Shown one piece after another: positions 1 to 9,084 of a DNA stretch of 64,000 nucleotides. Where the stretch lies: positions 1,801,693 to 1,865,692 of the forward strand of contig NZ_SDHX01000001.1 in assembly GCF_004118375.1 (NCBI RefSeq). The letters are read 5' to 3'. The notes below the pieces were generated by a model. That model saw only the letters and a list, made by a program, of their open reading frames with translations. It had not been told where the DNA came from and did not search any database. The position numbers were made by a program, and so were the translations under genes. Source of the DNA: Oleiharenicola lentus (GTDB lineage: Bacteria; Verrucomicrobiota; Verrucomicrobiia; Opitutales; Opitutaceae). Within the stretch, counting starts at the first letter, position 1, and each line of letters opens with the position of its first letter.

Positions 1-1
1 G

Positions 2-583
2 GCAATGGGCGTGGCCATCGGGCGCACCCGCCTGGTGACCGCCATCCGGATCCTGATGCTGCTCGCGGCTGGACTGGCCGGGGCCGTCTACCTGTTTCGT
101 GGCGAGGATCTTTACAACCCTGATTCAGTGGCGAGCCTTGTGAACTTCGACTCCAATTTCTCGAATGTCCAGCGACTACAGTACCTGCGCGCCGCCGGAT
201 ATTCCCTGGTGAACTTCCCTTTTGGGCAGGGCATCGGTACCGCCAGCGCCTACTTTACGCACAACGTCTTCATCGAGATGGAAAGCCCGACTCCCCACAA
301 CACGGCCGCGCTGCTGGCCACGGAGATGGGCGTGCTGGGCCTCGTCAGCTATGTACTCCTAGCCTTGTACCTGCTCGGTCGTGCGCTCGCGACATTGCTG
401 CGTCGCTACCGACAGCCGGTGGGGCACCGGCGGCTGTTCATCATCCTACCGCTGATCCTGCTGATGGTGAGCATTTACGATGCGGTGTTTTTCAATGGGG
501 GCCTGACCGCGATCTATTTCCTAGCGGCGGCAACGGTGTTCGCGACACCTTGCGAATCCGTGCGTCCCTTGTCGCAAGCCTGA
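2..583 (+). CDS. O-antigen ligase/polymerase-like membrane protein, C-terminal part
   Basis: The reading frame is already open at the window edge, so this is the 3' end of a larger gene. The first ATG (position 5) is probably internal. The visible 190 or so residues hold three clear membrane helices (about residues 10-30, 100-125 and 142-162) and a periplasmic stretch with an H-N-x-F-I-E-x-E and S-P-T-P-H-N-T region. That pattern is seen in WaaL/Wzy-type enzymes that ligate or polymerise undecaprenyl-linked glycans. It ends 7 bp before asnB, so it probably belongs to the same polysaccharide operon. The family assignment is moderate because most of the protein is outside the window. Confidence 0.6.
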   Translation, partial: AMGVAIGRTRLVTAIRILMLLAAGLAGAVYLFRGEDLYNPDSVASLVNFDSNFSNVQRLQYLRAAGYSLVNFPFGQGIGTASAYFTHNVFIEMESPTPHNTAALLATEMGVLGLVSYVLLALYLLGRALATLLRRYRQPVGHRRLFIILPLILLMVSIYDAVFFNGGLTAIYFLAAATVFATPCESVRPLSQA

Positions 584-590
584 ACCCATC

Positions 591-2444
591 ATGTGTGGCA
601 TTGCTGGCACCTTCCGGTTGAACGAAGAATCACGGCAAGATCTCGCCGTGGACCTGGCCCGGATCATGATCCGGCGCCTGGCCCATCGCGGGCCCGATGG
701 GATCGGGGATTTCGCCGATGAGCGCGCCTGCCTGGCGCATGCCAGGCTGAGCATCATAGATCTCGAGGGCGGGGCGCAGCCGCTTTTCAACGAGGAGGGA
801 AACCTGGCCCTTGTCTTCAATGGCGAGATCTACGGGTACAAGCAGCTGCAAGCCGAACTGGCGAAAACCCATGTCCTCCGGACACAAAGTGACTCCGAAG
901 TGCTGTTGCATCTGTACGAGGATCTGGGTTTCCGGATGCACGAGCGGTTAAATGGCATGTATGCGTTCGCCCTCTACAACCGGCAATCCGGCGAGTTCTA
1001 TGCGGCGAATGATGGGGCGGGAATCAAGCCCCTCTATTACGCGGTCAGGAACGGGATCCTGCTGTTCGCCTCCGAGATTCGGGCCATCGTCGAGGCGTTG
1101 CGGGCGGGGCGCATGGAATGTGAGGCCGATCTGGAAGCGGCGCGCTCTTACCTGCTAAACGGCTGGATTCCGCCGCCGTATTCCCTGCTCAAGGGGGTGC
1201 GAAAGCTGCCGCCCGGCGGATTCCTCCGCGTGCGCGATGGCCGGGTCGAATCAGGCGTTCACCGGGCGAAGACTCCGGTCGCGGTCCTAGGAAATGCGGC
1301 GGCGGTTTCCAGCCTGGAGGCCCAACTGACCGCGGTGATCGAAGACCAACTAGTGGCCGACGTGCCGGTAGGTCTCTTCCTGAGCGGAGGCATCGATTCC
1401 AGCCTGTTGCTCGCGTTGACGCCGGCGGCGCGCCGGAAGGAGCTTTCGACTTTCACCATCGGCTTCGCCGGGAACACGGCCGAGGTGCGGCGGAGCAACG
1501 AAGCGGATTATGCCCGGGATGTGGCCGCGCACTTCGGCACCCAGCATCACACCGAGTACATGGCGGCGCAGGATCTCCTCCAGCTGCTCGATGCCGGGCT
1601 GGATGCCATGGACGAACCCATCGCGGATCCCGCGATTCTGCCGCTCTTGCGGATGTCCACCTTTGCGCGGGCCAAGGTCAAGGTGTGCCTTTCGGGGGAT
1701 GGTGGGGACGAATTGTTCGGCGGCTATCTTCGCTTCCGAACCCTGCGCGCCCGGCAGTGGGTGCAGGCCTTGCATGCCGGGGCCCCGTTGCTGGCCATGC
1801 GCCGGGTGATGGGCCTCGGGATGATGGGACGCTCGGCCGTTTGCGGGCGGATGCGGTCCTTGCTGGGCCATCTGAGTGATCCGCGTTTTTTCTCGGGTCC
1901 GATCGACCCGAAGCATGTGCGCTACCTGGAGCAACCTCTGCCCGCCGGGTTTCGCTCGAAGCACGTGGCGGATGTTGCGCGTTCGACCATCGAGGAAGAG
2001 ATCGAAGGACAGCTGGCTGGGCAGTTGCTCCCTAAGACGGATCGGATAACCATGTGGACGGGACTGGAGGTCCGGGTGCCATTCCTGGACGACCGGATGA
2101 TCGATTATGCGCGGCGGCTGCCTCCGGCCGGGATGGCAACCCTAACCCGCGGCAAGATGCCATTGCGCGACATTCTAAGCCGGCACCTGCCGGCGCGCCT
2201 AGCCATGCGAGAGAAGCACGGGTTCAGGGTCCCGCTGGCCGGGTGGTTTCGCCATGAGCTCCGATCGGAATTGGAGGGCCGGCTGCGCGATGGCCGCCAT
2301 TTCCCGGTGCAACTCCTGCCGGTAAACCACCTCACGGAAATATTGGATGCACACCTTGGTGAAACCAGGGATGAAAGCTACTTTCTATGGGCGGCCTTTG
2401 CGCTAGAATCTTGGTTCAGGCGGCATGGCGTCTCGTGCCACTGA
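591..2444 (+). CDS. asnB: Asparagine synthase (glutamine-hydrolysing)
   Basis: A full-length 617-residue AsnB-type amidotransferase. The N-terminal Ntn glutaminase domain begins MCGIAGTF, so Cys2 is the nucleophile after Met removal, and it contains R-G-P-D-G and N-G-E-I-Y. The C-terminal synthetase domain has the ATP-pyrophosphatase loop SGGIDSS near residue 265 and the S-G-D-G-G-D-E-L-F-G-G motif. It converts aspartate, glutamine and ATP to asparagine. AsnB paralogues inside exopolysaccharide clusters are often thought to amidate a sugar or a surface component, and the neighbours here fit that. The start is fixed because Cys2 must follow the initiator Met. Confidence 0.93.
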   Translation: MCGIAGTFRLNEESRQDLAVDLARIMIRRLAHRGPDGIGDFADERACLAHARLSIIDLEGGAQPLFNEEGNLALVFNGEIYGYKQLQAELAKTHVLRTQSDSEVLLHLYEDLGFRMHERLNGMYAFALYNRQSGEFYAANDGAGIKPLYYAVRNGILLFASEIRAIVEALRAGRMECEADLEAARSYLLNGWIPPPYSLLKGVRKLPPGGFLRVRDGRVESGVHRAKTPVAVLGNAAAVSSLEAQLTAVIEDQLVADVPVGLFLSGGIDSSLLLALTPAARRKELSTFTIGFAGNTAEVRRSNEADYARDVAAHFGTQHHTEYMAAQDLLQLLDAGLDAMDEPIADPAILPLLRMSTFARAKVKVCLSGDGGDELFGGYLRFRTLRARQWVQALHAGAPLLAMRRVMGLGMMGRSAVCGRMRSLLGHLSDPRFFSGPIDPKHVRYLEQPLPAGFRSKHVADVARSTIEEEIEGQLAGQLLPKTDRITMWTGLEVRVPFLDDRMIDYARRLPPAGMATLTRGKMPLRDILSRHLPARLAMREKHGFRVPLAGWFRHELRSELEGRLRDGRHFPVQLLPVNHLTEILDAHLGETRDESYFLWAAFALESWFRRHGVSCH

Positions 2445-2495
2445 AGCAATTGAGACTGACCTCCCGCCCAAGTCGGGATCACCCTACCTGAAATT

Positions 2496-3641
2496 ATGAG
2501 TGCCCCGGCCGTGCGTTATTACGGGATCGATGTTTTGAGGGGAGTTGCCGCTTTGCTAATACTGTTTCGTCACGTCCCTCGGCCGGAAGAGGTTGGATGG
2601 TTGGCTGATACGGTAAGGTTTGTCTCGGCGGTGGGGTGGATTGGGGTCGATCTGTTCTTTGTGGTGTCGGGCTTTCTTATCTCGCGCATACTTTTCCGTG
2701 AAATTGACCAAACTGGCCGGATCAATCCCGGCCGGTTTTGGTTCCGGCGGGGATGCAAAATATGGCCGTCGTATTTTGTCTTTTATAGCATCGGCATGGC
2801 CTCAGTTGTCTTGGGCGACCCTAGCGCTCCGGTTCATTCCCAAGGCAAATACTGGCCCAATCTCCTATTTATTCAGAACTACTTTCCGGATGACATGCGG
2901 TGGCGGCATAGTTGGAGCCTTGCGGTGGAGGAACAGTTCTACATCATACTGCCACTGCTTCTGATGCTGTGCCTGATGTCACGGGCAAGGCGCTTGGGGG
3001 AGGCGAGCAATCTTTTCTTGCCTGGTTTGTTGACGCTTTGCTTTCTGGCGCCCGTGGCGCGAGCGGTCGTTATTTCAAGTGGCGGGGATTGGGAGGCGAT
3101 CTACTATCCAACGCACCTGAGAATTGACGCCTTGGCGTGGGGCGTACTTCTGGGTTATTTTGTTCACTACCGCACCGCATGGTGCGTTGCGCAGCTGGCC
3201 AAGCTCAAGGGGGCGGCAGGCTTTTCGGTGGTGCCCCTGGTGGCGGTGGTCTACCTCAATCCGATCGAGACCTCCTCGATGTTCTGGGCGGCGGGATTCA
3301 CCCTTCTTAGCATTTGTTTTTTCGGGATGGTGGCCGTGGCCGCGCTGCCGCATGATCGGTCGGAAGGCCCCCAATGGACTTGGTTTCACCGGCTGACTCG
3401 GGTGTTTGCATGGGTGGGAGTCTATTCCTACACCATCTATCTGGCGCATGCCATCGTCTTCAAGTTGCCAAATATGAGTGAATTTCGAGGATGGTTCTAC
3501 CGCATGGCCGATATCGGCACGTGGAGTGACTTCTTGTTATTCATCGGGCTGTCGATTCTTCTCGGCTGGTTGGGCGCCAAGTTATTGGAACAACCCATCC
3601 TGAGATGGAGGGATCGGACTTATCCCGTGCTGAAGCCTTGA
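2496..3641 (+). CDS. Acyltransferase family 3 (OafA/YrhL-like)
   Basis: A 381-residue polytopic inner-membrane protein with about ten hydrophobic helices. It opens with the family hallmark Y-x-x-I-D-V-L-R-G-x-A-A (residues 8-19) and the conserved His in L-F-R-H a few residues later. A second hallmark, H-S-W-S-L-A-V-E-E-Q-F-Y, lies near residue 138. Members transfer acetyl or other acyl groups from the cytoplasmic side to surface polysaccharides. Its place between asnB and the flippase suggests it decorates the glycan made by this cluster. Length is normal for the membrane domain alone, with no SGNH domain fused. Confidence 0.88.
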   Translation: MSAPAVRYYGIDVLRGVAALLILFRHVPRPEEVGWLADTVRFVSAVGWIGVDLFFVVSGFLISRILFREIDQTGRINPGRFWFRRGCKIWPSYFVFYSIGMASVVLGDPSAPVHSQGKYWPNLLFIQNYFPDDMRWRHSWSLAVEEQFYIILPLLLMLCLMSRARRLGEASNLFLPGLLTLCFLAPVARAVVISSGGDWEAIYYPTHLRIDALAWGVLLGYFVHYRTAWCVAQLAKLKGAAGFSVVPLVAVVYLNPIETSSMFWAAGFTLLSICFFGMVAVAALPHDRSEGPQWTWFHRLTRVFAWVGVYSYTIYLAHAIVFKLPNMSEFRGWFYRMADIGTWSDFLLFIGLSILLGWLGAKLLEQPILRWRDRTYPVLKP

Positions 3642-3658
3642 ACCCCAGCGAGATAACC

Positions 3659-5224
3659 ATGCGAATCACGGACAGCTTGCGCACCCTCCTGTCGGGCAGG
3701 TCGCTGAGCATCCTGCTGGTTTTGCTGGTCAACATCTTTGGGAAGTTCCTCGGTTTCCTGAGGGTGCAGCAGATTGCCGTGGTCATGGGCGCGACGGGCG
3801 CGGCGGACGCGCTCCTGCTCTGCCTACAGCTGTTCAGCGTCTGGGACGTGGCCTTTGTCAGCGGTGGCATTGCCACGGTCCTGTTGCCGGAACTTGTCCG
3901 GCGCAATGCAGCGGGGAGCATGCTGAAGTTCTCGATCGTGTCCTCGCGATTTGTCATTGCGACCGAAATCCTCTCCGTCGCCTTTGCCCTGGTGATCGTC
4001 CTTGCCTGCCTGGGGGCGGGCAGGATGATCGCCCCGGGCTTTGATGGGGAAACCCGGAATTTGTTCGGCACCAGCGTGCTCGTTTTCTCGCTTTATCCGC
4101 TCGCGATCACCGCGATGAACCTATTCGCGACGATGCAACGGTCGCTGGGCCGGTATGTGCTATATGCGGTCAATCCGATAGTGATCAATCTTTCGGCGCT
4201 CATCGCCCTATGGATCGGCAAGCACCAGGGCAGCAGCCAGGAGCAGCTGGTCGTGGGCTACCTTCTGGCCATCACGGCCGCAACGCTGCTGATGGCGGGA
4301 ATCAACTTCGCCCTTTTGCCGGTTCAGATCCGGTTGAATGCGGCGGGGTTCTGGTCCAAGGCGACGGGAACCCTGCGGCATGTTGCCGCCTCGACGATCC
4401 GCTCGATTCGATCCACGGCGGTGGCCAGCCCTCTGATCGTCGTGACGGTGCTTCAGAGTCTCACCGCGCTGATCACTTCATCCATGGCGTCGCGGATGGG
4501 GGCGGGGGGGATTGCTGCCTACGGTTACGCCGACAGGTTGTCCATGATCATATACAGCGTCATTGTCGGCGGAATTTTCGTCGTGATCGAGCCAGCTTGG
4601 GCCCGCGTGCTGGCCGTCATGGACCGGCGCGAGGCACTGAGGCGGATTGAGAATGACACCTTGCTGATGCTGCTGGCCGTCCTTCCCTTTGTCTGGGTTG
4701 TCATATATGCAGGAAAGGATGTCGCCGGAGTGGTCTACAGCGGGATGAAGGGGGAGGAAGGAAGCGGACTGATTCTGGTTGCCCGCATCGCCGCTCATTG
4801 TGCCATTGGCATGCTGGCTCTGGCGGTCTCCCATGCCTTTTCTCGGGTCATCATCATTTCCGGTTATACAAATAAGATATTGCTGCCGAATGTGGCCGTT
4901 TTGGCTGCGGCGATTCCGGTCAATCTGGTTTGCGCCGCTTGGCTTGGACTTCCCGGAATCGGGCTAGCTTATGCGATCCTGATGTTCATCCAAGCTGTCG
5001 GTTACGGCCGCGTGCTGGTCACCGCCGGGTTGGGGTTAGCATTTTTCCGGCCCATGGCGCTTGCCAAGCTCGCAATCTTTGTGGTCGGAACCTCCTTGGT
5101 GGCGGCTGCGGCGAGCATGGCCCCATGGCCGGGATTCGTGCGGGCAGCCATCGTCACGGGGGTGGGATTGTGTTTTTCCTTGGTTCTTGGCTATGTGTTT
5201 AAACTGCGCCTAGAAAGAGCCTGA
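3659..5224 (+). CDS. MurJ/MviN-like lipid-linked glycan flippase
   Basis: About 521 residues and roughly 14 membrane helices, matching the MurJ/MviN branch of the MOP exporter superfamily (G-F-L-R-V-x-x-I-A near the N-terminus, then repeated helix pairs). It should flip an undecaprenyl-linked precursor to the periplasmic side. In this polysaccharide cluster it probably plays the Wzx role rather than being the housekeeping lipid II flippase. I chose the ATG at 3659. An upstream ATG at 3605 would overlap the acyltransferase by 37 bp and add 18 polar residues unlike the family N-terminus. Confidence 0.83.
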   Translation: MRITDSLRTLLSGRSLSILLVLLVNIFGKFLGFLRVQQIAVVMGATGAADALLLCLQLFSVWDVAFVSGGIATVLLPELVRRNAAGSMLKFSIVSSRFVIATEILSVAFALVIVLACLGAGRMIAPGFDGETRNLFGTSVLVFSLYPLAITAMNLFATMQRSLGRYVLYAVNPIVINLSALIALWIGKHQGSSQEQLVVGYLLAITAATLLMAGINFALLPVQIRLNAAGFWSKATGTLRHVAASTIRSIRSTAVASPLIVVTVLQSLTALITSSMASRMGAGGIAAYGYADRLSMIIYSVIVGGIFVVIEPAWARVLAVMDRREALRRIENDTLLMLLAVLPFVWVVIYAGKDVAGVVYSGMKGEEGSGLILVARIAAHCAIGMLALAVSHAFSRVIIISGYTNKILLPNVAVLAAAIPVNLVCAAWLGLPGIGLAYAILMFIQAVGYGRVLVTAGLGLAFFRPMALAKLAIFVVGTSLVAAAASMAPWPGFVRAAIVTGVGLCFSLVLGYVFKLRLERA

Positions 5225-5288
5225 TTCGGCAATCCCGCGCGCGATCCGCACGGGCCGATTTTTCCTCCACCCCATTCACCTCTCGAAA

Positions 5289-6392
5289 ATGCCTGAATCT
5301 CCCCGCCTAAAATTGTTGCCACGACTACTGCTGTCCGGTGGGGCGATCGCCTTGACCTGCCTGTCGCTTGAGATTGGCATTCGGGTGGTGGACGCCAAGG
5401 CCGGGCGGGGTTTTTTCTCCAGCCATCGCAACCTCTTGCTTGAAGCGACGCCGCTCCTGCCGTTCCGGACCTTCGGGTTCGACCAATACCAGGAGGTCGG
5501 AGGCCAGCGATACATATCTGGGCGGCGAGGTGAGCTATATTCATTTAAGAAACCGCCCGGCGTCTTCCGGATTGTTTGCTTCGGCGGATCAACCACGGAA
5601 CAGCGGTCGGACGAAGGAGTACAATATCCGCTCAGGTTGCAGCAGCTGCTTCGTGAACGGCTTGGACGGGACAATATCGAGGTGATCAACCTTGGTTTTT
5701 CGGCCTACGCGACTCCTCATTTCCTCATCCAGTTGGAATTGGACGTGCTGTCGTGGGAACCCGATCTGCTGATCCTCAGCGAAAACATCAACGATCTTAC
5801 GGCCTCATACTTCGAGAACTTCACACCAGATTACTCCAACAAGTACCGGCATCCGTTCTACAGTGTGCCTGACTATCGGTCCCGATTTACGCGCGCGAAT
5901 GTCCTCTTTCAGGACGTTCAACTATACTGGATCACTCGAGCGTTTGTTGAGAGTCGCCTGTTTCCACCATCCAGGATTGATATCCGGCGCGCTTCACTTG
6001 GCGACCAACCCTTGCCCGAGGCTCAGCAGGTCTTCGAAAGAAACCTGCGATCATTCGTAGCTTTGGCGCGGACGAACGGCATCGGGGTGGTTCTGGCCAG
6101 TCAGCCGCTCGAGCCGGGACGGGATTTTTTTGATCAGCAGATGGCGTACAAGCCGTATGCGAATATCACATTGTATCCACTGCACGAAGAGTTTCTCAAA
6201 CATCACCTGTCCTACAACCGCACGATCGAAAAAGTTGCCCGTGAGACGGGGGGGTGGTTTCTGGACAATAACTCAGAATTCGGAGGGGACCGAAAATATT
6301 TTATAGATATGGTGCACTACTCGAGCGCCGGCATCGACCGATTGGCTGAGAATTACGCCAACTTTATCCTGAGCCAGAAGATTGTCCGGTAG
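5289..6392 (+). CDS. SGNH/GDSL-family hydrolase
   Basis: A 367-residue protein with one N-terminal membrane anchor or signal (residues 10-28). The catalytic core shows a GDS-like nucleophile motif, F-G-G-S-T-T-E (Ser near residue 100). The block around E-N-I-N-D-L gives the oxyanion Asn, and D-M-V-H near residue 340 gives the Asp/His pair. Members are ester hydrolases, and relatives in polysaccharide loci act as O-acetyl transferases or esterases on glycans. It sits with an acyltransferase and a large esterase, which suggests control of glycan acylation. Substrate is unknown. Confidence 0.78.
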   Translation: MPESPRLKLLPRLLLSGGAIALTCLSLEIGIRVVDAKAGRGFFSSHRNLLLEATPLLPFRTFGFDQYQEVGGQRYISGRRGELYSFKKPPGVFRIVCFGGSTTEQRSDEGVQYPLRLQQLLRERLGRDNIEVINLGFSAYATPHFLIQLELDVLSWEPDLLILSENINDLTASYFENFTPDYSNKYRHPFYSVPDYRSRFTRANVLFQDVQLYWITRAFVESRLFPPSRIDIRRASLGDQPLPEAQQVFERNLRSFVALARTNGIGVVLASQPLEPGRDFFDQQMAYKPYANITLYPLHEEFLKHHLSYNRTIEKVARETGGWFLDNNSEFGGDRKYFIDMVHYSSAGIDRLAENYANFILSQKIVR

Positions 6393-6463
6393 CACTTCGA
6401 GACCGAGATCACAATATTCCGCCTGTAGGTCCCATATTCCACAGCATGTAATCCTGCAGCCGT

Positions 6464-8458
6464 ATGGGTTCTGTTTTCTTCATATTTGGATTTCTTCGGC
6501 ATACGGCCCCCGGATGGCGCGTGGCCGGCTTGATTTTCTGCACCGCGGCTGGAATAGCGGCGTCGGATGACCCGGGTGGTGGCGTCATCCAGGGAGCAAC
6601 AGCCTATTTCGAGAAGTTGTCCGCGCCAAGGCCGGCGCGTCCAGCATGGGCGAAGGACTTCTCAGGTCGACGCGAGGAAATCCGGGAAAGGCTGCTCCGA
6701 TCCATCGCTTTGGATCCACTTCCGGAACGCGTGGTCCTGGATGCAAGGTTCTCCGCGGTGCTGGATCATCCCTGGGCAAAAATACGGCAGGTGGCCTATC
6801 AATTGTGGCCTGGGGTGTACTCGACGGCACTACTCTACGAGCCGAAGAATTTCTCGGGACGTTTGCCAGCGATCCTGACCCCGACGGGACATTATGGTCA
6901 GTTCGACAACGCCTATGTCGAGGTTCAGGAATTCTGCCTGAACCTGGCAAGGCAGGGCTATCTGGTGCTCTCAACAGCGCAGAATCACTACGAGGATCTG
7001 TCCATGGGAATTTCGCACCAGACCGTCATGGTTTGGACGAATATGCGAGCGTTGGATTTGTTGGATGCTATGCCAAATGTAGATCGGGAGAGGATTGGCA
7101 TTGCCGGAGCATCTGGAGGCGGACTTCAGACGGAGATGCTTGTGGCGCTCGATTCCAGGCCGCGGGCCGCCTCGATCGTCGGGTTCACTTGTGAGTTTCG
7201 CACGCTTCTGTATCCGGACCCGCCACATTGCGACTGCAACCACTTCCCCGGAGTCCTGCGTGATACCGATCATCCCCAGATCAGCGCATTGCGGTTCCCG
7301 ATCCCCATGCAGTTCGTGACGATGAATGACTGGACGGTCGATTTCCGCACAAAAAACTTTCCGAGTATAAAGGCGCTATACGAATCCGCGGGAACGGGCG
7401 ACAGGGTCGCGGTCGAGTATTTCCCGAGCAGTCATGCCTTCGAACGACCCAAAAGAGAGGCGGTCTATCAATGGCTGGCCCGGTGGCTGCAACCACCGGG
7501 AGGAACGGCGTCGGTGGTCGAACCGGAAACATCCACATTCTCCCTCGAGCGACTTCTAGCGCTTCGAGCGGAAGTGGAAACGGGCATGGGCTTCGGGGGC
7601 GTCTCGCGGCACTTCGAGGCCCGATGGCGATACCTGCCCGCCACGATCGGCAATTCCAAGCAGCTGGCCGACTTTCAAAATCGCCTGGCTAAGGTGCTAA
7701 TGCGCTTGGCGGGAAATGATGCCGTCCTGCCTGTGGCGCCTGGAGCGAGACCGGTAGAATTCCCCCCGGCTGAGGCCGGCGGGTGCTTGGTGAACCGGGT
7801 CCTGATCCCAGGAGAGGGGGGATTGGTGATCCCGGCCCTGGAATTAAAGCGCCGGACCACCGGTGCCCCCCGCCGGGCTGTGCTGTATCTTTCACCCGAC
7901 GATAAGAACGAACTCGTTTCACCGGTCATCACCCAGGAAATCGAGGAACTGCTGGCGGGGGACACCTTGGTGCTGATTCCCGACTTCAGGGGGAAGGGCG
8001 AGTTGGAGCAAACATGGCTGGGTCGTTCCGATTATCAGGGGAAAATGTGGGAACGTAACGGCATTGTTTGGGGCCGGCCGATTGCCGCTATGGCGGCGAC
8101 CGATATCAGTTCAGTCATCGATCACCTCCTGGAGAACCGTGGCATAATGCGCGGTCAGGTTTCCATCGTGGCAAGAAAATCGGGTGAAGCCGCCCTCGTC
8201 GGCCTGCTGGCCGCAGCCATGGACCAGAGGGTGGCCAAAGCCGATCTCGATCTGAGGGGGGCCTGTTTCCAGCTCCGAAACCTGCCGCCCATGCCCTTTA
8301 TCCTGCAGCACGGGGATGTGCTGCAAATCGCGGCGCTGATCGCCCCCCGATCCTTGGTGTTGCGCGGCGTGCCGCCGGAAGCCGGCTCAAGCGGCTGGCT
8401 CCAGGCGGCCTACCAGGCGGCAGGCGCCCGGACCAAACTCGACTTGCCAATCAACTAG
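6464..8458 (+). CDS. Secreted tandem alpha/beta-hydrolase (acetyl esterase-like)
   Basis: A 664-residue protein with an N-terminal hydrophobic signal (about residues 3-30). The first half is a complete alpha/beta hydrolase resembling acetylxylan-type esterases: nucleophile elbow G-A-S-G-G-G (Ser near residue 217), acid in N-D-W-T (near 289) and His in S-S-H-A-F-E (near 324). The second half (about 440-660) looks like another alpha/beta-hydrolase fold with a Y-L-S-P-D strand region. Its expected nucleophile elbow reads A-R-K-S-G-E-A, so it may be non-catalytic. Position in the glycan cluster suggests deacylation of a polysaccharide. The exact reaction is not known. Confidence 0.72.
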   Translation: MGSVFFIFGFLRHTAPGWRVAGLIFCTAAGIAASDDPGGGVIQGATAYFEKLSAPRPARPAWAKDFSGRREEIRERLLRSIALDPLPERVVLDARFSAVLDHPWAKIRQVAYQLWPGVYSTALLYEPKNFSGRLPAILTPTGHYGQFDNAYVEVQEFCLNLARQGYLVLSTAQNHYEDLSMGISHQTVMVWTNMRALDLLDAMPNVDRERIGIAGASGGGLQTEMLVALDSRPRAASIVGFTCEFRTLLYPDPPHCDCNHFPGVLRDTDHPQISALRFPIPMQFVTMNDWTVDFRTKNFPSIKALYESAGTGDRVAVEYFPSSHAFERPKREAVYQWLARWLQPPGGTASVVEPETSTFSLERLLALRAEVETGMGFGGVSRHFEARWRYLPATIGNSKQLADFQNRLAKVLMRLAGNDAVLPVAPGARPVEFPPAEAGGCLVNRVLIPGEGGLVIPALELKRRTTGAPRRAVLYLSPDDKNELVSPVITQEIEELLAGDTLVLIPDFRGKGELEQTWLGRSDYQGKMWERNGIVWGRPIAAMAATDISSVIDHLLENRGIMRGQVSIVARKSGEAALVGLLAAAMDQRVAKADLDLRGACFQLRNLPPMPFILQHGDVLQIAALIAPRSLVLRGVPPEAGSSGWLQAAYQAAGARTKLDLPIN

Positions 8459-8485
8459 GCAAGGAGATTGGCTGGGCGCTGCCAT

Positions 8486-9082
8486 ATGACGTCCGATCCA
8501 TCGCCCGCTCCCCAAGCCAGCCAGGCCCTCAAACGAGCCTTAGACCTTGTCGTATCCGCGCTCCTGCTGGCGATCCTGCTCCCGTTGTTGCTGTTGATCG
8601 CGTTGCTCGTGGCGGTGGGTTCCCCGGGCGGCGCGCTTTTCGTTCAGGAGCGGATTGGCCGGGGCGGGCGCCCGTTCCCGATGTACAAGTTTCGCAGCAT
8701 GGTGAAGGGCGCGGACCGGTCCGGCCCCTATCACACGAGCGTCAACGACGCCCGCATCACGCCCTTGGGAAAGTTGCTCCGGGCGACTAGTCTCGATGAA
8801 TTGCCCCAATTGTTCAATGTGCTACGCGGTGACATGAGCCTGGTCGGACCGAGACCGGATGTGCCCGCGCAAAAGCTGCTATACAATGCGGAGGAGTGGC
8901 GGCTACGCCATTGTGTGCGCCCTGGTGTCACCGGACTGGCCCAGGTGGTCGCAAGAAATACGGCCACTCACGAGGAACGGGTGGCCTTGGATCTTGAATA
9001 TGTCCGGTCGGCTTCACTCGTAACCGACATCGCGATCCTTGCCCGCACCGCGCGCAATCTGATCATCAAGCGCAGTTACTGA
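8486..9082 (+). CDS. Initiating sugar-phosphate transferase (WcaJ/WbaP-like)
   Basis: About 198 residues, the size of the minimal catalytic unit of polyprenyl-phosphate hexose-1-phosphate transferases. It has one N-terminal hydrophobic helix (about residues 20-42) followed by Q-E-R-I-G, K-F-R-S-M, D-E-L-P-Q-L and D-M-S-L-V-G-P-R-P, all family signatures. It would load the first sugar phosphate onto undecaprenyl phosphate. The ATG at 8486 is used. A TTG at 8468 is in frame, but a purine-rich AAGGAG (8461-8466) lies only 1 bp before it, while the ATG is about 20 bp downstream of that motif, so the start is not settled. Confidence 0.9.
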   Translation: MTSDPSPAPQASQALKRALDLVVSALLLAILLPLLLLIALLVAVGSPGGALFVQERIGRGGRPFPMYKFRSMVKGADRSGPYHTSVNDARITPLGKLLRATSLDELPQLFNVLRGDMSLVGPRPDVPAQKLLYNAEEWRLRHCVRPGVTGLAQVVARNTATHEERVALDLEYVRSASLVTDIAILARTARNLIIKRSY

Positions 9083-9084
9083 GA

